NCBI GenBank assembly: GCA_046723355.1 | Contig: JBKOUJ010000125.1 | Span: forward strand, 1 to 9,926 | Length of the DNA: 9,926 bases | Direction of reading: 5' to 3' | Source of the DNA: 13-2-20CM-68-14 sp046723355 | Lineage (GTDB): Bacteria > Actinomycetota > Thermoleophilia > Gaiellales > Gaiellaceae | Shown: piece after piece, positions 1 through 4,729 of the stretch | Numbering within the stretch: the stretch's first letter is position 1 | Layout: each line of letters opens with the position of its first letter | Notes under the pieces: generated by a model | Told to the model about the DNA's origin: nothing | What the model saw: only the letters and a program-made list of their open reading frames with translations | Database searches by the model: none | Made by a program: the position numbers and the translations under genes

Positions 1-2
1 CG

Positions 3-218
3 AAGTACGACTCCGGCTGCGGCTGGCCCGCGTTCTACGCGCCTGCCGGCGAGGAAGCGATCGACGAGGACAGCGACGTCAGCCATGGGATGATCCGAAC
101 GGAGGTCCTGTGCGCGAACTGCGGCGGTCATCTCGGCCACGTCTTCCCCGACGGGCCGGCGCCCACCGGCCAGCGCTACTGCATCAACTCAGCCGCACTG
201 AGATTCGAGGAGGAATGA
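3..218 (+). CDS. msrB: Peptide-methionine (R)-S-oxide reductase MsrB, 3' part
   Basis: This is the C-terminal 71 residues of a MsrB-type reductase; the start lies left of the window. The family reduces the R epimer of methionine sulfoxide in oxidised proteins. Visible signatures are SGCGWPAF near the left edge, the CANC pair (one half of the family's zinc-binding cysteines), GGHLGHVFPDGP, and RYCINS, whose cysteine (codon 180-182) is the catalytic one in this family. The protein ends in FEEE at TGA 216-218. The first zinc CxxC pair would be upstream and cannot be checked. msrA follows at once, its proposed ATG overlapping this stop as ATGA, so the two are probably co-transcribed and translationally coupled. 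Identification is secure; only the N-terminus is missing. Confidence 0.96.
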   Translation, partial: KYDSGCGWPAFYAPAGEEAIDEDSDVSHGMIRTEVLCANCGGHLGHVFPDGPAPTGQRYCINSAALRFEEE

Positions 219-706
219 ACTTGACAAAGAAGGCAACGTTCGGCGCCGGTTGTTTCTGGGGCGTCGAGGCAGCGTTCCGCCAGTTGGACGGTGTCACCAA
301 GACTGAGGTCGGCTACGAGGGCGGCACGCTCGACAACCCGACCTACGAGGACGTCTGCTCCCACACGACCGGCCACGCAGAGGTGGTCGAGGTCACGTAC
401 GAGCCCGAGCAGGTCTCCTACGAGCAACTCCTGGACGTCTTCTGGCACAAGCACGACCCGACCCAGCTGAACCGACAGGGTTGGGACATCGGCGACCAGT
501 ACCGCTCCGTGATCTTCTTCCACGATCCCGAGCAGCAGGAGATTGCGCTGCGCTCGAAGACGGAGGAGCAGACGCGGCACCGCCGGCCGGTCGTGACGCA
601 GGTCGAGCCCGCGCGGACCTTCTACCCTGCTGAGGACTACCACCAGCAGTACCTCGAGAAGCGCGGCAGGTCTACCTGCACACCGGCGCTTCGCGCGGCG
701 GTCTAG
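215..706 (+). CDS. msrA: Peptide-methionine (S)-S-oxide reductase MsrA
   Basis: A complete MsrA of 163 residues, a normal length. It reduces the S epimer of methionine sulfoxide, complementing MsrB upstream. The catalytic GCFWG motif is at residues 12-16 (Cys13), followed by GYEGG 33-37, GHAE 53-56 and DQYRS 94-98. Near the C-terminus come YHQQYLEKRG and Cys155, which probably acts as the resolving cysteine. The ATG at 215 overlaps the msrB stop (ATGA). An in-frame TTG at 221 sits 7 nt after the strong GAGGAGG (207-213), giving MTKKATFGAGCFWG, and may be the real start. The reading frame stays open upstream to 110, but that part is msrB read in another frame. The TAG stop overlaps the stop of the convergent DUF1003 gene. 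Confidence 0.95.
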   Translation: MNLTKKATFGAGCFWGVEAAFRQLDGVTKTEVGYEGGTLDNPTYEDVCSHTTGHAEVVEVTYEPEQVSYEQLLDVFWHKHDPTQLNRQGWDIGDQYRSVIFFHDPEQQEIALRSKTEEQTRHRRPVVTQVEPARTFYPAEDYHQQYLEKRGRSTCTPALRAAV

Positions 707-1167
707 CGCTTCGTCAGCAGGTCGTGGATCTGCCTCGTCAGGTCCGCGACCTGCTCCGTTAGCTGCTTGTCCTGACGGGTCAGGTCCGTGTTCGACTCGA
801 GCAGGCTCGTCAGCTTGTCCGTCTCCGCCTTGATCGCGACGACGCGCTCCTGCGCAAGGCGCTCCGCTTCGTCGTGATGGCGCTCCTGCCGATCTTCGGC
901 GAGCTTGTCCCGGTCGGCCTGCCGCGTCTGCGCGAGCAGGATCAGCGGCGCCGCGTAGGCGGCCTGTGTCGAGAACGCAAGGTTGAGCAGGATGAACGGG
1001 TATGGGTCCCATTGAAGACTGACGGCGACCGCGTTGATCGCGATCCAGACGGCGACGATGATCGTCTGGCCGACGATGTACTGAGGCGTCCCGAGGAACC
1101 GAGCAATCTTCTCCGCACGGCGGCCGAACGCGTCCTCGCCGAACGCGCCGTGGTGCTCGCCGGGCAT
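703..1167 (-). CDS. DUF1003 family membrane protein
   Basis: A 154-residue protein with the hallmarks of the DUF1003 family: FLGTPQYIVGQT at residues 24-35, then WDPYPFILLNL 53-63, STQAAYAAPLILLAQ 66-80 and RQADRD 82-87. Two membrane segments are evident at about 30-52 and 56-80. The remainder, about 84-152, is highly charged with heptad-like spacing and is probably a cytoplasmic coiled coil. The family has no established biochemical function, and nothing here adds one. The ATG at 1165-1167 has no Shine-Dalgarno. On the minus strand, TAGCCT lies exactly 6 nt before the A of this ATG, the spacing expected for a leaderless mRNA. The gene is divergent from the NYN gene (27 bp gap) and convergent with msrA, sharing a CTAG at the stops. 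Confidence 0.9.
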   Translation of the reverse strand: MPGEHHGAFGEDAFGRRAEKIARFLGTPQYIVGQTIIVAVWIAINAVAVSLQWDPYPFILLNLAFSTQAAYAAPLILLAQTRQADRDKLAEDRQERHHDEAERLAQERVVAIKAETDKLTSLLESNTDLTRQDKQLTEQVADLTRQIHDLLTKR

Positions 1168-1173
1168 GCGCCC

Positions 1174-1183
1174 AGGCTAGGGT
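1174..1183. promoter_or_regulatory. Putative bidirectional promoter with overlapping -10 boxes
   Basis: The 27-bp gap between the DUF1003 and NYN genes contains AGGCTAGGGT. Read on the minus strand, 1179-1174 gives TAGCCT; read on the plus strand, 1178-1183 gives TAGGGT. Both fit TANNNT, and they share the TA at 1178-1179. The minus-strand box places the expected transcription start at the A of the DUF1003 ATG. The plus-strand box would start transcription around 1190-1192, just before the proposed GTG at 1195. No convincing -35 is seen on either strand. This is inferred from motif and spacing only. Confidence 0.4.
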
Positions 1184-1194
1184 CTGCGGCGGAC

Positions 1195-1533
1195 GTGCTC
1201 GTGCTCGTGGACGCCCCGAACGTGCGGCGCTCGCTGTGGCCGAACCTGTCGCCGGAGCGCCTCGTCGAGCTGCTCGCTGAGTGGGCCGAGCGCGAAGGCG
1301 TCGACGCGGTGGCGGTCTTCGACGGACCGGCGCCCGAGCCCGTGGAAGGCGTCGAGGTCGTCGGCACGACATCGGAGTCCGCGGACGATTGGATCGCCCG
1401 TCGCTCGGCGGAGCTGGAGGAGCCGTACATGCTCGTGACCTCGGATCGCGAGCTTCGGAAGCGCGCCGGCGAGGGCGCCGAGCGCATCGTCGGCGGAGGA
1501 GCTTTCGCGCGCGAGCTCGAGTCGCTCGCCTAG
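1195..1533 (+). CDS. Small NYN/YacP-like (PIN-fold) putative RNase
   Basis: About 112 residues resembling the NYN domain of YacP/Rae1-type proteins, a PIN-like metal-dependent RNase fold. The N-terminal strand VLVLVDAPNV carries Asp6 and Asn9. Asp43 follows in AVFDGP, Asp64/Asp65 in SADDWI, and Asp84 in LVTSDRELR. Four acidic positions spaced like this are what a PIN-like active site needs. The tail IVGGGAFARELESL also matches how these domains usually end. It is shorter than a typical YacP protein and is essentially the bare domain. The start is uncertain: GTG 1195 puts the first strand at the N-terminus and lies just after the proposed -10, but GTG 1150, 1153, 1201 and 1207 are in frame. 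The frame is open back to 874, overlapping DUF1003, and that part is not credible coding. The RNA target is unknown. Confidence 0.75.
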   Translation: MLVLVDAPNVRRSLWPNLSPERLVELLAEWAEREGVDAVAVFDGPAPEPVEGVEVVGTTSESADDWIARRSAELEEPYMLVTSDRELRKRAGEGAERIVGGGAFARELESLA

Positions 1534-2729
1534 CGCCCGCGCCCGTCCGTGTAGATGCCGCGGCCGGTCTCGGGATCAAAGAACCGCAGATGCGAGGTGT
1601 CGACGACGAGCTCGAGCGGCTTGCCCTCCTGTGCGGAACTCGTCAAACCGACCCGGGCGACCCAGAGGCTTCCCTTTTGCTTCGTGTACGCCTCGGTAGC
1701 CTGGACCGCATCCTCTCCGACGGCCGCCTTCACGTCTTCGCCGCGCACCGGCGGCCCACTAACCGCGAAGTGGACATAGATGTCGGAACCGAGGTCCTCG
1801 CGGATGTCGACGACGGCTGCGAGCTTCCGTTCGGGCGGCGCGTTCGCGGCCAGCGCGGCGTCTTCGATGTGCTCCGGCCGAACGCCGAGAATCACCCGCC
1901 TCCCGACGAACCGCTCGACCGCCCCGGGATCGTCGACGGCGAGCCAGTTGTCACCGAACCGCGCGACGACGACGCCGCTCGAGCGCTCCAGGTCGACGCC
2001 GACGAGGTTCATGGCAGGCGAGCCGATGAACTCCGCGACGAACAGGTTCGCCGGGTGTTGATAGAGGCGGTGCGGGACGTCGAGCTGCTGCAGCACGCCG
2101 TCACGCATCACCGCGACGCGGTCACCGAGCGTCATCGCCTCGGTCTGATCGTGGGTGACGTAGATCGTTGTCACACCGAGATCGCGCTGGAGGCGGGCGA
2201 TCTCGGCGCGCATCTCGACCCGCAGCTTCGCGTCGAGGTTCGAGAGTGGCTCGTCCATCAGGAACGCCTGCGGCTCGCGGACGATCGCCCGGCCCATCGC
2301 CACTCGCTGGCGCTGTCCACCCGAGAGCGTCCGCGGGCGCTTCTGCAGGACGTCCCGCAGCCCGAGCGTCGCCGCAGTGCTGCCGACCCGCTCACGAATC
2401 TTCAGCTTGGGCTCCTTTCGCATCCGCAGGGCGAAGCCCATGTTCGCGCCTGCGGTCATGTGCGGATAGAGGGCGTAGTTCTGGAAGATCATCGCGACGT
2501 CGCGGTCCTTCGGGGGCAGCCGGTTGACGATCTTGCCGCCGATCAGGACGCGGCCACCGCTGATGTCCTCGAGCCCCGCGACCATCCGCAGGGCCGACGT
2601 CTTTCCGCAGCCGGACGGGCCGACCAGAACGACGAACTCGCCGTCGCCGATCTCGAGATCGAGCGAGTCGACCGCCTTGGTGCCGTCGGGGTAGACCTTG
2701 GTCAGTTCTTCGAGCTCGATCGCTGCCAC
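1530..2729 (-). CDS. ugpC: Carbohydrate ABC importer ATPase, MalK/UgpC/MsmX type
   Basis: A 399-residue ATPase that would power the divergently encoded permeases. Walker A GPSGCGKT is at residues 37-44, the Q-loop Gln at 83, LSGGQ 135-139, Walker B with MDE (Glu160), the D-loop SNLD at 163-166 and the switch His193. A C-terminal OB/TOBE regulatory region (about 235-385) includes GVRPEHI and ends in FFDPETGRGIY, typical of the MalK/UgpC group. The symbol is a family label and does not imply glycerol-3-phosphate as substrate; such ATPases can serve several importers. The start is a GTG at 2727-2729, preceded on the minus strand by the G-rich AGGGGTGGTG (2746-2737). The TAG stop shares CTAG with the convergent NYN gene. 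A promoter and palindrome lie in the 56-bp divergent gap. Confidence 0.95.
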   Translation of the reverse strand: MAAIELEELTKVYPDGTKAVDSLDLEIGDGEFVVLVGPSGCGKTSALRMVAGLEDISGGRVLIGGKIVNRLPPKDRDVAMIFQNYALYPHMTAGANMGFALRMRKEPKLKIRERVGSTAATLGLRDVLQKRPRTLSGGQRQRVAMGRAIVREPQAFLMDEPLSNLDAKLRVEMRAEIARLQRDLGVTTIYVTHDQTEAMTLGDRVAVMRDGVLQQLDVPHRLYQHPANLFVAEFIGSPAMNLVGVDLERSSGVVVARFGDNWLAVDDPGAVERFVGRRVILGVRPEHIEDAALAANAPPERKLAAVVDIREDLGSDIYVHFAVSGPPVRGEDVKAAVGEDAVQATEAYTKQKGSLWVARVGLTSSAQEGKPLELVVDTSHLRFFDPETGRGIYTDGRGR

Positions 2730-2751
2730 GACCGGACACCACCCCTGGGAC

Positions 2752-2768
2752 GTTTTCGGGTCGAAAAC
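2752..2768. promoter_or_regulatory. Putative operator: perfect 7-3-7 inverted repeat
   Basis: GTTTTCG-GGT-CGAAAAC is a perfect inverted repeat with 7-bp arms, and an AT-rich island in a GC-rich genome. It lies in the 56-bp gap between the ATPase and the first permease. Relative to the plus-strand TACTAT box it occupies the -35/-10 spacer region. Relative to the minus-strand TACAGT box it overlaps the last bases of the -10 and the expected start site. A repressor bound here could silence both transcripts. Sugar importers are often controlled by LacI, ROK or GntR family repressors, but no regulator gene is in the window. It is too short and too near the promoter, and lacks a T-tract, to be a terminator. 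Confidence 0.6.
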
Positions 2769-2776
2769 TGTACTAT
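2767..2776. promoter_or_regulatory. Putative bidirectional promoter of the sugar importer
   Basis: ACTGTACTAT carries TACTAT on the plus strand (2771-2776) and TACAGT on the minus strand (2772-2767). Both fit TANNNT, and they share the TA at 2771-2772. The plus-strand box predicts transcription from about 2783, almost at the first permease's start. The minus-strand box predicts transcription from about 2760, giving the ATPase gene a leader of roughly 30 nt that contains its G-rich ribosome-binding stretch. No clear TTGACA-like -35 was found on either side. It directly abuts the 2752-2768 palindrome. Confidence 0.5.
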
Positions 2777-2785
2777 CGCCGCGCC

Positions 2786-3802
2786 TTGGCAGCGGTGGCG
2801 GAGGCCGAGCCGCGAGAACGACGGTTTCGCGATCTCCTCGAGGATCGTCGCTTCCTCGCGCCCGCGCTGATCACGCCGGCCGTTCTCTACATCGCTCTGC
2901 TTGTGGGCGCACCCCTCGTGCTGGCGGTGTATCTGAGCATGACGGACGCGACCGCGGGCCACCTCACCGGCCACTTCGTCTGGTTCCAGAACTTCGTCGA
3001 CGCGTGGCACAACGACAACTTCCGTCGCGCCCTGCGGAACACCATCATCTTCACGCTGGCCTCCCAGGCGATCGTGCTCGTCGGCGCCGGAATCCTCGCC
3101 CACGCGCTCGTTCGGCCGTTCCGGGGCCGCTGGGCGCTGCGGCTGTTGATCCTGCTCCCGTGGGCCGCCCCGATCGCGTTGAGCACGATCGGCTTCCTCT
3201 GGATCTTCGACTCGCAGTTCAGCGTCGTGAACTGGACGCTGGTGCACGACCTGATGCCCGGGAGCGGCCACTTCTACCTCTACCGGCCGGTCAACTGGGT
3301 GCTGGGCGGGATCGATCACCTCCCTTGGATCCACGTCGGGAAGATCCAGCCGCTCAACCCGCCGCAATGGTTGGGTCAGCCGACACTCGCGATGGTCGCG
3401 ATCACGCTCGTGCAGGCCTGGCGGATCCTGCCCTTCGCAACCGTGATCTTCTTGGCCGGGCTCGCCTCGATCCCGCTCGAGGTGCACGACGCAGCGAAAG
3501 TCGACGGCGCCACGGGCTTCCGCAAGTTCTGGCACGTGACGCTGCCGCTACAGCTGCCGATCGCGACGGTCGCTCTCCTATTCGGGATCGTCTTCACCGC
3601 GACCGACATGACCGTCGTCTACATCCTCACGAGCGGCGGCCCCTTCAACAGCACCCACATGCTGACGACCTGGGCCTACCAGACCGGCATCGTCTCGAGC
3701 AACCTCGGCGAGGGCGCGGCGATTTCCCTCTTCCTGCTGCCGGTGCTGCTCGTGGTGACCGTGCTCATGCTCCTCTTCGCCCGCCGTGTGGAGGTTGGAT
3801 AG
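2786..3802 (+). CDS. Carbohydrate ABC importer permease 1 (MalF/UgpA type)
   Basis: An inner-membrane permease of 338 residues, the first of a pair forming the translocation pore. Hydrophobic segments lie at about 24-50, 86-110, 118-140, 203-226, 255-280 and 313-333. The EAA-type ATPase-docking loop is HDAAKVDGATGFRKFWHVTLP, about residues 234-254. The loop between membrane segments 3 and 4 (about 141-200) is longer than usual and rich in Trp, Tyr, His and Pro, with two NWxL-like stretches (149-152 and 170-173). The start is uncertain: TTG 2786 (used here) or GTG 2795, neither with a clear Shine-Dalgarno. The -10 box at 2771-2776 leaves almost no leader, so GTG 2795 is a real alternative giving 335 residues. 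The substrate cannot be read from the sequence. Confidence 0.92.
   Translation: MAAVAEAEPRERRFRDLLEDRRFLAPALITPAVLYIALLVGAPLVLAVYLSMTDATAGHLTGHFVWFQNFVDAWHNDNFRRALRNTIIFTLASQAIVLVGAGILAHALVRPFRGRWALRLLILLPWAAPIALSTIGFLWIFDSQFSVVNWTLVHDLMPGSGHFYLYRPVNWVLGGIDHLPWIHVGKIQPLNPPQWLGQPTLAMVAITLVQAWRILPFATVIFLAGLASIPLEVHDAAKVDGATGFRKFWHVTLPLQLPIATVALLFGIVFTATDMTVVYILTSGGPFNSTHMLTTWAYQTGIVSSNLGEGAAISLFLLPVLLVVTVLMLLFARRVEVG
3790..3795 (+). promoter_or_regulatory. Ribosome binding site setting the start of permease 2
   Basis: GGAGGT lies inside the last codons of permease 1, 9 nt before the GTG at 3805. It decides the start of permease 2: the frame is open far upstream, but that part overlaps permease 1 and has no comparable site. 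Confidence 0.7.
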
Positions 3803-3804
3803 TC

Positions 3805-4704
3805 GTGCGCACGCTGCGCGAGCACGGCCTCTCGTACCTGATCGTCGGGCCATTCGCGATCGTGCTCGCGTTCCCGTTCTACTGGATGCTGGTCACCGCC
3901 TTCAAGACGAACGGCGACCTCTACAACCTGCAGAACGCCCCATTCACGTACCACACCGCGCCACCGGCTCTCGGAGAGAAGCTGACGTTCCAGCACGACC
4001 ACTGGCTGCCGCTCGGCTTCGAAAACGCAACCAGCTCGCACATCAGCTTCGTCTTCCACAGCACCAACTACCTCCGCTGGGTCGAGAACACCTGCCTCAT
4101 CGGGGGGCTCGTCGTCCTCATCACGCTCGTTTGCGCCTTGCCCGCCGGTTATGCGCTCGCCCGGCTTGCGGGTGCGTGGGGACAGAGCGCCGGCGTCGGA
4201 ATCTTCCTGACCTACCTGGTGCCGCCGACGCTGCTGTTCCTGCCGCTATCGCGAGTGATCTCGAAGCTGGGGCTGCAGGACAAGCTCTGGTCGCTCGTGC
4301 TGGTCTATCCCTCGTTTACGATCCCATTCGCAACCTGGCTGATGATGGGATTCTTCAGGACGATCCCGCTCGAGCTCGAGGACGCGGCGCTGGTGGACGG
4401 GTGCTCGCGCCTGAAGGCCCTCGCGCGCGTGATCTTCCCGATCTCGGTGCCGGGGATCCTGACGGTGGTGATCTTCTCGTTCTCGCTCTGCGTCAACGAG
4501 TTCGTCTACGCGATCACGTTCGTCTCGGGGACGCAACAGCACACGGTCTCGGCCGGCGTCCCGACCGACCTGATCCGCGGCGACGTCTACTTCTGGCAGT
4601 CGCTGATGGCCGCGACGCTGATACCTAGCGTGCTCCTCGCGCTGCTCTACAACGGTTTCCTCAACCGTTTCATCGCGGGGTTCACCGGAGGCGCGTTCCG
4701 TTGA
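3805..4704 (+). CDS. Carbohydrate ABC importer permease 2 (MalG/UgpE type)
   Basis: A permease of 299 residues, partner of permease 1. Membrane segments are at about 9-33, 96-122, 130-150, 160-183, 212-236 and 264-285. The docking loop is LEDAALVDGCSRLKALARVIFP (about 191-212), a good match to the EAA motif of MalG-like proteins. The FYWMLVTAFKT stretch (25-35) at the end of the first helix is also typical of this family. The following external loop (about 36-93) is longer than usual and His/aromatic-rich. Translation from GTG 3805, only 2 nt after the permease 1 stop, is supported by GGAGGT at 3790-3795. The solute-binding protein gene follows after 25 nt. Confidence 0.94.
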   Translation: MRTLREHGLSYLIVGPFAIVLAFPFYWMLVTAFKTNGDLYNLQNAPFTYHTAPPALGEKLTFQHDHWLPLGFENATSSHISFVFHSTNYLRWVENTCLIGGLVVLITLVCALPAGYALARLAGAWGQSAGVGIFLTYLVPPTLLFLPLSRVISKLGLQDKLWSLVLVYPSFTIPFATWLMMGFFRTIPLELEDAALVDGCSRLKALARVIFPISVPGILTVVIFSFSLCVNEFVYAITFVSGTQQHTVSAGVPTDLIRGDVYFWQSLMAATLIPSVLLALLYNGFLNRFIAGFTGGAFR

Positions 4705-4716
4705 GGGAAACCGAAG

Positions 4717-4725
4717 AAAGGAGGG
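4717..4725 (+). promoter_or_regulatory. Strong ribosome binding site for the solute-binding protein
   Basis: AAAGGAGGG, with its core GGAGG (4720-4724) 5 nt before the ATG at 4730, is a near-ideal Shine-Dalgarno and the best in this transcript. The first permease has none that I can see. This suggests the binding protein is made in excess over the permeases, the usual stoichiometry for such importers. Confidence 0.75.
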
Positions 4726-4729
4726 CCAA

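Noticed and set aside
176..1579. Long minus-strand open frame across msrA, DUF1003 and NYN
   Set aside because: It is a low-complexity Arg/Ala/Pro-rich translation with no family motif, overlapping three well-supported genes. It is typical antisense openness in GC-rich DNA.
2752..2768. The GTTTTCG/CGAAAAC palindrome as a terminator
   Set aside because: It lies between two divergent starts, not after a gene. The AT-rich arms make a weak stem and no T-tract follows.
1281..2870. Plus-strand open frame of 529 codons opposite the ABC ATPase
   Set aside because: It runs antisense to all the ATPase motifs, its composition is Arg/Asp/Val-rich without domains, and it also crosses the NYN gene and the divergent promoter.
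2698..3804. Upstream extension of the permease 2 frame, which would give 668 residues
   Set aside because: The extension is permease 1 read in another frame; only the part from 3805 is permease-like, and it has its own ribosome binding site.
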